Of a DNA stretch of 49,070 bases, positions 10,970 to 22,428 are shown one piece after another. The stretch is from Fragilariopsis cylindrus CCMP1102 (Eukaryota > Bacillariophyta > Bacillariophyceae > Bacillariales > Bacillariaceae): NCBI GenBank assembly GCA_900095095.1, contig FMBT01000104.1:1-49070 (forward strand). Direction: 5' to 3'. Position numbers and translations under genes: made by a program. The notes below the pieces were generated by a model, which saw only the letters and a program-made list of their open reading frames with translations, was not told the origin of the DNA and searched no databases. Each line of letters begins with the position of its first letter. Position 1 is the stretch's first letter.

Positions 10970-13345
10970 AATAACGTTCGTCTCTGTATACTATTTTCAG
11001 GTTTTGATGGAGAAGATAATGTATGATAGATGATGATGATGATGATGGTGTTGATTTTTGTTTGTAAAGCAGTTCTGGGGACTTTGAATAACTTGTAATG
11101 CCTGATGATTTCACGAATAGTGATCCTGTCGAACGTATAAGCTCGTATGCCATCGAAGACTTAGATTTTATGTTGTTATAAGAACAAGTTGAAAGTTCGA
11201 AGTTCGAAGTTCTATGACAATGATAATAGAGACAGTCAAAAGCGAAGAGTTCATTCTTGTGGTTCGTTTTTAGATTAATTATTCAGTCGTGGTGCGGGTC
11301 ATTATTATTATTGCCATTTTTGCATTTTTGGTGACTAAAAATAATGATACAGTTCTTGTTACTGTATGACTTTTGCTAATTATTTATCCATTCATACAGT
11401 ACTGATCGGGCACAGGTACCATTAAAAGTCCAAAATTGAATGTCTTGCTCTAGTTGCTCATGCTAGCAACAACGAGGTCGATGAGAAGTTTCAACTGATT
11501 GTGTTACTACACGATTCGGATGAGTTGTCAGCAGATGAGCCTAATCATATTCCTGATCACTCGTGGAGTGTGCCTGATGTCCATGGAGAAAGAGTCCAGC
11601 TGAGTTAGTTCAGATTCGACCATAATTCTACTAATTAGATTAGCGGTGTCCATTAGTTCAAAGTGAGGCAAGTGTATCAAGTGACTCCAGGATTTCAAGC
11701 ACATCATTGTGCACTCACATATTGGTACATTTGAAATAATCAAATGATTAGAGTATCAAAACGTTTTGCTTCGTTGTGCCACAGAGGGAAACCAACTGAG
11801 TCCTTACTGCACTGGACACCTCAATCAGTAAGCATCATTGATGGAAAATCTCAGATGAATGGGTAGAAATCAGTTGGCTTATCAAAATCCCTCCATGTCT
11901 GGCTGGGTCACCCATTGGGTACACTCCTAGGAGTCATTCCTTGATGGTCTAACGGAAACCAAGGTATTGAATCTCCTCCTCATTGGATGTACTGAGTTTC
12001 CAGGAAATATGTTGTTCTTGGGATCATTGATGGGAAACACACTATAAATATACCACTCATGTTGCCATCAAAATAACCAGATTTCAGAAAACATGGCCGT
12101 TTACGAAGAGCTGCATCTGCAATCTTGATGAAAAGACAGATTATTATTGAGAAGAATCGTCCTACGTAGGCAGCTGTGATTTGTGGGACCAATCAGAGTA
12201 TTTGCTTGGTTTTGGAAAATGGTTGTACTCCATGCTTATATATAAAGCTCAATCCGATCGGTGGTTCAATGACTACTTAGTGGCCTATACTACAAGGAAG
12301 GATCCAGATGATTACAGTTTTCATTGATCTTTATATATCATTCAGTATGCAGATGAAAGTGAAGCATTGAATTACTAGCTTCTCCAGGTACCAACTATCA
12401 ACAAAGCTTTACCAGTGTAGTATTGAATACCATGTACACAAAATAACGAGATAGTGTTTTTATAATATAAAAAATTTGCAAACAAAATGTGTAGTAAGCT
12501 AAAATGTAAAAGATTGTTTTCATTTATCTTTTCATTAGTAGGTGTTACCAGTATAATCATACACAGTGTAGTAGTTTAGAAAAAGATTTGAGTAGAGATA
12601 TAATAATAGTCTTTTTTTCCTTTTGTTATTACTAGTTATTAATTACACTTTGTTTGCAATACAGCATTTTTAGCCGCTTCGTCCCTAAACAAAATTTCTC
12701 CCCCCTTTTCTGATTTCGCACAGTCTGTCCTCCGTGCATCGTGTTTTCAACTTAAAAACTAAGCTTGCGCGTTCTAATTTTGCATGCGCGTATGCGGTAA
12801 TCTAACGTACGTTGCGCGCCCATCCTCAGCTCAAATTTTAGCATTTTTGTTTCTTGTGATCAATTATTTCACTTTGTGCGTCTTTACCGTACATACTAAT
12901 CGTCATCTCTTGCTATTTTTCATACGCTGAATAAACGTAATATTGTGTTCATCCCAAAAAGTCTTCGACTCGTTACTGGGGGTATATCGAGGTGGAGGTC
13001 AAGAGAAAATCAGGGTGTGATTTATTCCAAGTAGAGAGAGAGAGAGCGAGACGCTAATCTATCACAACATCATAACATCGCATAACACATACCGCCTCAA
13101 AATAATTTTTTTTACTTCTGCGCGGCACGAAAATCCATCACTTTTTGAAAATTACGTATAAGTCTACGTTGATCCTTTACCAAGAGCTAACGCCACTGCC
13201 ATTAATTTTTCTGGTCGATTAATTTGTCGTCATCAGCATCATTACATCGGATACTTGTACATTGTATTGTGAAAGAAGAATTGATATCCTTTTCCATCAT
13301 TGTCACCATTGTATCTTCTCTCCAAATTAGTAGTCACAAATCAAT
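10970..13345. other. Gene-poor region with decayed coding-like sequence
   Basis: About 2.4 kb without an intact gene. From about 11403 to 12420 composition is less AT-rich and short protein-like blocks appear in shifting frames on the plus strand (for example HDSDELSADEPNHIPDHSW near 11515, and later short open blocks broken by stops). This resembles an old pseudogene or mobile-element relic, but no domain is recognisable. TACTGTA and TACAGTA heptamers lie at 11360-11366 and 11395-11401. The last 600 bases hold T-rich and C-rich tracts and a GA repeat near 13033, and probably include the promoter of the SET-domain gene. Confidence 0.5.
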
Positions 13346-16300
13346 ATGGCAACTCGCTCTCTTATAAAAGAAGAGACTACTAGCGGCAGCCATGAAAGAA
13401 GTACATATGAGGAGATTATGGGTATTAAATCTTCTGGGGAAGCTAGCGAAAAAATTGGAGGAGGGGGAGTTGAAGCTCTATCAAAGCGGCTTATGGATTT
13501 TCGTAAATGGTGTACTGATGAAGCCAAGATAAAAATCCATCCATCCATTTGTATCGTCAATGGGGAAGCTACGGATGGGACAAAGAACGCTCCGGTTTTG
13601 GTCTTCGCTCCGCCGCCGGGGAGTTTGAAATCAACATCGGCAACAACAAAATCAGGACTGGGGAGAGTGGGGATGGTAGACGGGGTAGCAGATAGAGCGT
13701 TATACGAAAAGACGATGGGCTGTCAAATCTGGACTGCAAGGGAAATTAAACAGGATGAGGTAATGATGACTTGTCCAAAGTCAGCTATGATTACACCTGA
13801 TTTAGTAGCTACCAGTGACGCGGGGAGAGCAGTCTTGGCATGCTGCAAGCGTATAGATGGAGCAGAATCTACTAATTTCTGGGATGTCTTTGAGAATAGT
13901 ACGATATGTGAGGAAAAATATGGTCAAAAGACGGCAATGAATAAGGGTGAGCAACTTCTGATCAATACATTACGAGATCGGACGAAAGCGGAAAGAGCAT
14001 TTACAAAAGCGACAAAAACAACCAATGAATCCCAAAATTCTACACATGACCTTGCGACCTTCGGAAACATATCGACAAGAGCTCCAGTCTTGGCCTTTCT
14101 CATCCATCAACGATTTTCACCAAATGCTAGTCCTCCAGTTAAGACAGCAGAAGCGAATCCTGATTTTGAAAAGATACGTATGGAAGATAAAGATTCCAAT
14201 GCATTGTTCCATATCCCGGAGGTACAACCACTAGCTGAAATGCCGTTCTCGTTTGGTCCATATGCGAGAACACTTCCGTCGTCCGTATCTTTACCGATAT
14301 GTTGGGAACGAAATGAGCTTAGTCTGTTGTCTAGTTGTATCCCTGGCGTGCAACCCTTACAGGAAATTGCCACAACAACCATGCAACTCGTAGCCGAATT
14401 CATCGCACTTATTAATGCGGGTATTCTAACTAGATTTCCTTCTATATTTTCTCCTGGTATGATAACGTGGGAACGTTGGGTCTGGGCCTATTCATGCTTT
14501 ACATCTAGAATGTTACCGGCTAGTACCTTTTTGAATGATGGCGAAGAAAAGGCTGAAGGGCATTCGCCTTCAACTGGAGAGAAGCCGTTATATTCTCCAG
14601 CTCATATATGGAATGAGATTGGTGTCCTTATTCCATTTCTTGACATGGTGAATCATGAGGTAGAAGCTCATGCTGTTTTGTGGCAGCAAAATCGTCCATC
14701 TACCAACGAAATGAAGCAGGAAAACAGCGAAGATTGTGCACATCCACCAAGAGCAATAATATCAAAAAAGGTGAAAAAACAGCAGCAAGTATTCTTCTCT
14801 TATGGATTAGATAGTTTTTCTAATACAAAAATGATGCTTTCTTATGGCTTCGCCCAAATGCTCAACCCTGCCGACGCTGCTTCAATAGGATGGGGTTTGA
14901 TGGATTCTATAGGATATGTTCAATCTCCTGCGGATTACGTAACAATGGTGAAAGATTCAGAGGAAGATAAGCAGTATCTAGTGTACGAATCGAACGACAC
15001 CAAAGCAATCAATGAGTGGTGGTCAGATGAACGACTAACATTGCTTGAAAAAGAAGCCTTTTCTGGTGCTGGTAACTCGTTCATGTCATCTTTGAAAATG
15101 GGGAACAAGATGAAGGCGACTGCTCGATCGAATGGTATCTACGATCCGATACTACTCACGGCGACTCTTGTTAGTAGTATGCCCGTTCCCGAAATACTAA
15201 AGTTAAATTCGAAAGATAAATCTTCTAAAGACGAAAAAAGTTCCATCGAAATCTCGATGCGTCACCAGCGGGTATTGCGTAGTTATCTCCTGTTTCTATT
15301 TTCTAGGAAGCTAGAAAAATTGCTAGATAATCTCAGTAAGGGCCTAAAGAATCATTACGGATCTTTGAACCTGTGGACAAAGGCTTCGGATGGGGGAGTA
15401 CGATACGTCGCAAACAAAGATATCCAGACCGATGAAGATTTCCATACGGGGTGGCAAAGCTTCTTCGACCAAAATGCTTACGCAGCGACGATGGAGGTGG
15501 AGAATCACTACTATTCATTGGCACCCGAAAGTTGCGTTCTGACGCTTATTGACGGTCACCTACAATCATTACAACATTCAATCGACAATCTCTTGACATG
15601 GGAAAAATTTGAAAATGGCGTCCTGAAGCAACTTGACGATCTTGGCTTTCATGTTACGTCGATTGATGAAGGTTTGTCTATCCGTGAAACTTCTCCCAAC
15701 GAATCCGTTAGGGGAAACGAGAAAGATTCGCGCAATCAACGTAAGAATTCTGATGGAGTGAAAAAGGAAGAAGGCAAGTCCTTACCAAAGAAAAAGAGTA
15801 GAAATAGGAAAAGGAATAGCTCAAGCAATAATTCTGTTTCCGTTGGCGATCGACCAACAGCTATCAAACTTCATATTGGAAATTTATCCTATACAACAAC
15901 GCCGTCTGATTTATTTGACTTTTTCTCTCGTGACTACGGGAGGGACAATATTTTGGAGTGTCATATCCCTGCTGAACGGGCTACTGGCAAATCGCGGGGT
16001 TTTGGTTTTGTCACCTTACCTGAAAGTTGTGCTCGTCAAATTCTGACATCTGGTAGAAAGTGCGAGATTAATGGCAGGATTCTGAAGGTTGCTGAAAGCA
16101 ATTCTGCGGGATCAAACAAACCGAATCGTCACCCCGAAGCGCAACCGACCGTGTCGAATGACAGGTGTGATGCTTGTGGGTATCGTCCAAAATACTGTGT
16201 TTGTCAAGCTGGACCGAGCGTTCAAGGTCAAGGTTCAAATATGACAAGTTATGGTCCAGATCACTCAGATCGTGAGTACGACTATGGTAGAGACAGGCAT

Positions 16301-17055
16301 CGTCAAGGTCGTCATAGTCGAAGCGTGTCTCCCTACAGCAAACGTAGTAGTAGGAGCGAAAAAGACGACTACTACCGGGATTACTCTCGTGAACGAGACC
16401 GGCGGTACTATGATTATGACTACGACAGAAGTCGTTCTAGGAGTCATAGCAGAGGGCGAGAAAGGCGACATAGTCGACGCGATCGAAAGGATAGGTCTGG
16501 TAGAGATAGATCATATGAGAAGCCTAGAGAAAGGTATGTTCTGCTTGATATTTTGTTGTTATTGTTGTCGTCTTTCCCTGCGCCGGTCGACTCTTTCAAT
16601 TTGAATTATTCAGTACAATATTCCTTTATTATATGTTTGCTCGTTCTAATCATTTTTCCTTGTATGTTATGTTATGTTCTCTGCTAAATAATAGGTCTCT
16701 CGAAAGATCCAGCAGAGATAGGTCTCGAGATAGGGATAGGCACCGTGATAGGTCCCGGGACAGAGATAGATCCCGTGATAGGAGAGACAGACATAGTAAA
16801 GATCATAAATCTCGTGTACACCGTAGCCAAAGTCCTGATAACGAAAGCAACGAGAATGCAACCGAAGGGAGAAAACCAAACGCCAGTCGCAGCCCAGATT
16901 CCACCAAGTTAAACAATGGATCTGATGAACGGCCTCAAGAGTCAAGGAGACGTCGCAGTCGAAGTCGAGATAGAAGCAGGAAAAGTCGTAAAAAAAAGCG
17001 CCGCGCACGAAGCAGAAGCCGATCTTCAAGTGAAGGGAGCGTCTCGAAAAAGTAA
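13346..17055 (+). CDS. SETD3-like SET-domain protein with RRM and RS-rich tail
   Basis: Exons 13346-16533 and 16695-17055 (donor GTATGT, acceptor ATAG) give 1,182 residues. The first half matches the SETD3/Rubisco-LSMT class: FGPYARTLPS, then LIPFLDMVNHE near residue 428 (the conserved SET NH motif region) and VFFSYG near 482, followed by a helical region like the LSMT substrate-binding domain. Residues about 840-920 form an RNA recognition motif with RNP2 LHIGNL and RNP1 KSRGFGFVTL. A small cysteine cluster (CDACGYRPKYCVC) follows near 940. The rest is an RS/RD-rich tail, extended by exon 2. SET proteins of this class methylate lysine or histidine; RRM and RS parts suggest recruitment to RNA or the spliceosome. 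The combination implies a nuclear, splicing-linked methyltransferase, which is inference. The frame is intact throughout. Confidence 0.85.
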
Positions 17056-17401
17056 CTTACTTTAGCAATAAACTACCTATCCACTTTTCTCGAGCGCATT
17101 TGTTCTTTCGTGTCTCTAATTGTTGTAGAATTTAGTTATTATAAAATTAGATATGGTTACTTTTATTTTAAAGTAGTACAGATGAAGATCGAAAAGAAAA
17201 AAAAATCAATGCTGATTAAAACACGATACCTTGTTCTAGGTCTACGTGACTCTATTCATCTAGAATTAGGTGTTATAATAAAGTTCAGATCTAACTTTAG
17301 TCATTTCTATTTGAGTTGATTGAAGTGTTGAAAATTAGTTTTTATACCGCATACGTAAGTTAGATAGAAATGATAAGAACCACAATTTACAGAGAATCGA
17401 A
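17056..17401. other. Short convergent intergenic region
   Basis: 346 bases between the 3' ends of the SET-RRM gene (plus) and the Dus gene (minus). It is AT-rich with A9 near 17200 and AATAAA-like runs that could serve as polyadenylation signals. No gene is seen. Confidence 0.6.
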
Positions 17402-19605
17402 TCATCGACTCATCGACGCGTCGTCACCAGCTAGAGCTGATTCGTAGACGCTCACCCCATTGTCTTTCTGTTGTTGCTCCCGACGATCCGATTGCCATTC
17501 TGCAACAGCACTCGACCTATCTGTCTTCTTCAGAGCCAACTTACGTTCCTCGTACACTTTCATTTCGTAGCTCTCTTCTGGCGTCCTCAGCAAGACTTCT
17601 TCTGATAAATGTGAGTGCGCAGCATTCAATATCATTTCGGAGAGGGGTGGGTAACCGTCAAGACTTTTCCCTTCTTGTTTTAGCTTTTTGGGCAAGCCTG
17701 CAACTTCGTCCAAGGCAATTCGGTAACGTTTGCCGTTTGGTTCCGCTGTGAAAAGAGTCATCACAGCTTTGGTTATGAAACGACGTATCTTAACTGGATC
17801 TCCAGATTCCTCCTCTTTATCTGCGTGTTTCCCGTATTCAGTCAACAGTTCGAGGCGATTCTTTGGTACAATTATGGTACCATCATCAATCGAAGATGAC
17901 TTGTAAAGAAGCTTATCAGCCATGGAAAATCCCCATGGATCTGCTGCAAACCCTCTTCCTACCATCACGCCATTGAGGCTAGGGCAGGCTTCGAGTTGTT
18001 CCTGTACTTGAGAGAGTGTGTCGATACCTCCATTAAGCGTAAATGTCAATTCTGGAAAGTCCTCGACAAGCCTATGTACAAAATTATATTTCTGATTTGC
18101 AATATAGATGTATGTATCAAAAGACAATGATGAATGGTGAGCTTTCTGGTCAAAAACATTACCATTCCACATTCACATACAAAGTTGTAAAAATAGCACA
18201 ATATCAATATCTTTATTTTCACTTGTTACTACATAAAAATTGTAACTTTTTTCTTTGGAAATTCTTACCAAAGGAGGTATTTTACGATTATCAGCAGGAG
18301 AGAATGATTTTCGTAAAACGGCTATTCGTGCGTGCACTGAAAAGTCTGTAACTGGTGAGTTCGAAGCAACCTGTTCTATAAATTTACACAAACGACTGTA
18401 TTCTACCTGAGGATCGATTTCAGCATACCCATCCTTACTGAAGGGTTCAGTGTGCGTGTCTGTACCAATTCGACATTTGACTGTCACCGGTAGCTTTCCA
18501 TCACAACCATCGTGTATGGCAGTCGTCAATTCAGAAACTAGCTTTGGGTCGTCCATTAAAGCGGCACCAAAGCTTCCCTTTCCGGCGACTTTAGGACTGA
18601 AAAAAAGGGAGAAAAGATGAAGGATTAGTTTGAATCAAATAATATCGTAGATGGAATACTGTAAGTATTGCATTGCATTTGAATCAAATACGGCAGCAAA
18701 AATTAACTACCTACCTGGGGCAGCCACAATTCAAATTTATTGCTGTGTAATCACACCATCCTCGCTCCGTCTGTGTATTTGATTGAATAATAATGAATAG
18801 AAGTAAAAAGTCAACGATTATAATGTAAGTGATTCGGAGTCTATTGGTGGCATCATGACAATGTAATACTATCAACTGTATTTAATGACATTCGGTTGGT
18901 ATGTTGTGTAAAACTGTATCTGTATGTCTATGTAACAACGAACCAACTAACTAACTAACTAGCTAACTAACTCACCATGTCCATAACAGTTTGCGCCGCT
19001 TGATATAATTGATTTGGTTCAGATCCACCTAATTGTAGGACTGACGGTCCTTCCAGTGGTTGAACCTGACCCTGCCCCAAATAACGTTGTAGGTATTGAT
19101 CGGAATAGTTCTCTCGAATTTCTTTTTCCGACGGAGGTGGAGATATCGACGACGAATATTCTTCCATTGAATCAATTCTTTCACGACTCAAAGCATTCGC
19201 AGCAACCATTTCCGTATACAGTAGAGTTTTACCAGTTATTAAACGTACAGCATGTCGAAAGTGACGATCTGTGTATTCCATCATCGGTGCTAATTGTAAT
19301 GTCGATGCCCCAATCAATTCTTTATACTTCTGTTCTTTCGAAAAAGCGGCGGCTTCGGGAGATGATGGATTGTTGGTCGAAGAAAACAGTCTTGTCGAAG
19401 TATGATTGATAAGGAACGATCTGGATTTTTGATGTATGAGTATTCCTTTATTGGTGGCAACAACGGACTTATTTATAATTGGATGAGATTTTATAGACGA
19501 TAGTACGAAGGAGGAGCACGCCTTATAATTTGTCGTCGCTATCGCCATTGCCATTGCCATCGTCATTAGTAGAAGGGATCGAACGTTATATGCATTCGAA
19601 AGCAT
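17402..19605 (-). CDS. tRNA-dihydrouridine synthase, DusA type, possibly organelle-targeted
   Basis: Four minus-strand exons: 19605-18976, 18770-18715, 18596-18269 and 18091-17402, all with GT-AG junctions and matching phases, give 567 residues. Dus enzymes reduce uridine in the tRNA D-loop using FMN and NADPH. Visible motifs are LAPMMEYTDRHFR (FMN-binding start of the TIM barrel), LQLGG, INLNCGCPSPKVAGKGSFGA assembled across two introns, which carries the catalytic cysteine, VKCRIG, FSVHAR, LNGGI and GVMVGRGF. The order and spacing fit DusA. The last 140 residues or so extend the helical tRNA-binding domain. The N-terminus has a hydrophobic stretch (LLLMTMAMAMAIATT) followed by CSSFVLSS, which looks like a signal peptide plus plastid transit start as in diatoms; mitochondrial targeting is an alternative. 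The frame is intact. Confidence 0.88.
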
Positions 19606-20478
19606 TATTCCATATTCCTGTAGTATCTACAAAGGGTGACTAACAACAGCTTTTTGGAACCTAGAAGAAGGCTTGATCTTCGATGTCAGTGTTTTTGGAC
19701 GGTTGTATTCGTATTTGTATTTGCTTATTATTGTAATGAACAGAATTGCAGAATTGTGTGGTGTTGTTGTACAAAGTATTGATAAGCGTTTCGAAAGTTT
19801 AGTGGTTGGCATCATGCGCTGTACGGGATTTGATTTGATCAGGACTAGAATATATGAATTCTCTTCCTCGCTAACTTACTGTATTATATTTCTTCCCAGA
19901 TTAAAAGATAATAGACAATTAAAAACTCAAGAGACTATAACTTCCCATTATCTATCTACTACAGTAGTAGCTACTGCAGGTACTTCTATTATGTTAGACA
20001 TGCACCCATAACTACAATGTTGTACAACAGCAGCAACAACAACAACGACAACCATAATACCAATACCATTTATCTATAACTATACAGTAGTAATATTTGA
20101 ATCATCAGAAAAGATGTTACAGTTGAAACTATCAATGATGGCAGTATACAGCTGAAACTAAAGGCAAAAGCAAAGACAAGTGCGACTACAAAACCAATGG
20201 CAATGATAACCAGGATCATAAATTATATATATAATTATTCCTTTAGGATACCATATACAGTAGACACATAGTGTATGCAACACTGTACTATACTGGCTGC
20301 TCCATGTTCAGATTGTACTAGTACTACTTGTATCATAAATTAAGACGAATTTGTGTATATATTTAATCTAAAGCATTATTGTATATAAATACGATATACT
20401 TTTGTTAGTTATTGTAATAAATCATGAATGAATAAACTCTTCTAGGAAGATTTGTTTTCTTCTTTTTCTCTTCTAAAA
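19606..20478. other. Intergenic region, no gene seen
   Basis: 873 bases between two minus-strand genes. It must hold the promoter of the Dus gene and the 3' end of the RING gene. A plus-strand open frame at 19673-20011 begins only with TTG and has no recognisable features. TACAGTA heptamers lie at 20083-20089 and 20256-20262, and there is a short CAA-type triplet run near 20030. Confidence 0.55.
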
Positions 20479-21474
20479 TCATACAATTCCATCTCCTGTC
20501 ACTACCGATTCCAAGTCAGAGTTGCAGAGAGGACAGCGGGTATTATTATCGGTCCAAGATGTGATACAATCATCATGGAATAAATGTTTACATGGTAAAG
20601 TAACAAGATTGTCTCCCTTTTCGTATTCACAGAGACAAATAGAACATTGCGGTTCCTCTTCAATATTCTTCAGATCAACTGAACCATAATCGCCTTTTTT
20701 CGATTTGTATTCAAATCGATCCCAGTGACTTTTAGCCTCAACACCAACACCCGGTGCACTTGACCCTCCTCCGTCTGGATGACCGTATCCACCTTCCATC
20801 AGTTGTATCTGTGATTGCATAATAGCCAGTGCTAATTGAGATTGGAATGACATACGGCGCAAACGAGGATCGTTCGGAGAAGTTGGTTCTCCTGCATCAT
20901 TAACTTCGTCAGCAGCATTCTCATCCCAATCATTAATCAATCTGTTCAATTCTTCTTCACGTTCCCGTGTGTAACGAACGAATCTAGCAGTCCAGCTTGT
21001 AAACACGAGACAAAGTAATAGGAGACCAAAATCACCGGTCATAACAGCTTGAATCCACAATCGAAGTAGGAGAAAACTAGATAAAAGAACACACATTTGA
21101 GATCGTCTTTGAACAATTTCACGCTCTTCTTCTAAATCTCTCAAACTAAAGCCGTGAACACGGCGACCGGTAGTACGCTCTCGTGACGATGTGAGTGTGG
21201 CTGGTGTTGCTGATGTTGTTGTTGGTTCCGCACCTTCCACACCAGGAGACTCTAGCCCTGTATGAACTTCTTCGTCTTCTGGTAGTGATTCCAAAATACT
21301 ACCGCTTTCTTGAGCCGATGTATCACTCGTTCCTACAAATTCTCCTTCTTCACCGTGTTCTTCATCGGTAATGCTATTATTTTCAGATACATCTTGCAGC
21401 TCCTCTTGAGGTTCTTCTGTGTCTACACGCTCTGCATTTCTACGCCGCATGTAATTGGAAAGTACTGATGTCAT
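20479..21474 (-). CDS. Membrane RING-H2 ubiquitin ligase
   Basis: Single exon, 331 residues, ATG at 21474. The C-terminal 60 residues hold a complete RING-H2 finger: CSICLCEY, LPCKHLFHDDC and CPLCNSDL, with the C3H2C3 zinc ligands in order. Two hydrophobic segments at about residues 128-165 (CVLLSSFLLLRLW and GLLLLCLVFTSW) would place it in a membrane. The first 100 residues are acidic and Ser/Thr-rich with no fold seen. RING-H2 proteins of this layout act as E3 ligases with a cytosolic RING; the substrate and the membrane are unknown. The frame is intact. Confidence 0.85.
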   Translation of the reverse strand: MTSVLSNYMRRRNAERVDTEEPQEELQDVSENNSITDEEHGEEGEFVGTSDTSAQESGSILESLPEDEEVHTGLESPGVEGAEPTTTSATPATLTSSRERTTGRRVHGFSLRDLEEEREIVQRRSQMCVLLSSFLLLRLWIQAVMTGDFGLLLLCLVFTSWTARFVRYTREREEELNRLINDWDENAADEVNDAGEPTSPNDPRLRRMSFQSQLALAIMQSQIQLMEGGYGHPDGGGSSAPGVGVEAKSHWDRFEYKSKKGDYGSVDLKNIEEEPQCSICLCEYEKGDNLVTLPCKHLFHDDCITSWTDNNTRCPLCNSDLESVVTGDGIV

Positions 21475-21746
21475 TTTAATGTGTTTATTTTATTGTTCGT
21501 TATTATATTTTGTAGTTATTATCGATGTTAGGTTACTGCTATTGGCGGGATTTAATTCTTCTGCGTGTTAATCTTATCAAATATTGACTTGACTCTTCTC
21601 TCACCTGTTTGTTGTTGTTGTTGTTGTTGCTGGCTTCGATCACTTTCTTCGGATTCTTCGGCGTGAAGATGACTTGATTGTTCTGTTTTCAGTTCTCTAA
21701 GCAGATCTATCGATTTCTTGAAAAATATAGCACGCGTAACGGCGTT

Positions 21747-21765
21747 TACTGTACAATGTACAGTA
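21747..21765. repeat. 19-base perfect inverted repeat TACTGTACA/TGTACAGTA
   Basis: Nine-base arms separated by one base, lying about 275 bases upstream of the RING-H2 gene start. It contains the TACTGTA heptamer that recurs in other intergenic regions here. It could be a binding site for a dimeric DNA-binding protein. Confidence 0.6.
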
Positions 21766-22331
21766 TTGCTGAAACTAAGGGGTGTGCAGGATGTACATAA
21801 ATAATAATATTAATAATTTTTTTGAGACTGAGTATGTCGTGGTTTGTTCGTGAAGAAACTAACCGTTGTTCTCGTATTAACGCGTGTAGTACGTGCTACT
21901 GTAGCTATTACTTGAAGTAGCCTGAGTAAGGGCAAATTAGGATTTCGCGGGAAATCTAGTTTTCTATTGAGAATTTTCGAAGTACTCAGTATAATAAACT
22001 AAGCAAACACTAACGCTTTGTTTGACATGACATAATAATAATAATTATCTCATATAATATTGAAGATGAGAAGCTATTCACACTCCTACTGGCAAACAAT
22101 GATTATATTAGAGGTGCACCATGCATGAACAAAAGTATCATCCTGCAGAGTAGCACCAGCAGTAACAGTCAACTTCAAGAATGAATCTCCATTAAAATAA
22201 AATATACTAGCAGCAGCGTATTATCATTGTTTCCCTTTTTTTAAAATTTATCTACTTTGAAGTGCCATTATAATCAAGAAGGATTTGCTATTAATTTTAA
22301 TCTGTCATTTCTAAATATCTAATTACATTTA

Positions 22332-22347
22332 CCCCCCCCCCCCCCCC
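22332..22347. repeat. Poly-C/poly-G homopolymer
   Basis: Sixteen consecutive C on the plus strand (G on the minus strand), followed by GCGGG, about 80 bases beyond the stop codon of the Golgi pH regulator gene. It would fall in or just after that gene's 3' untranslated region. Length is likely to be unreliable in any read technology. Confidence 0.9.
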
Positions 22348-22428
22348 GCGGGTCCCTACTCCATACCCCTGTCTCAATCTTAGATGCAATCTTAGATGAT
22401 AATTTTATTTGGTTGTTTCAATTTTAGT

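Larger units (their letters stand above)
21475..22428. other. Intergenic region with palindrome and poly-C tract
   Basis: 954 bases between the starts and ends of two minus-strand genes, without a plausible gene. It contains a GTT triplet run near 21610, a perfect inverted repeat at 21747-21765 and a 16-C homopolymer at 22332-22347 close to the 3' end of the Golgi pH regulator gene. Confidence 0.6.

Noticed and set aside
19673..20011. 112-codon plus-strand open frame
   Set aside because: Begins with TTG, has no recognisable motifs and sits in the promoter of a minus-strand gene.
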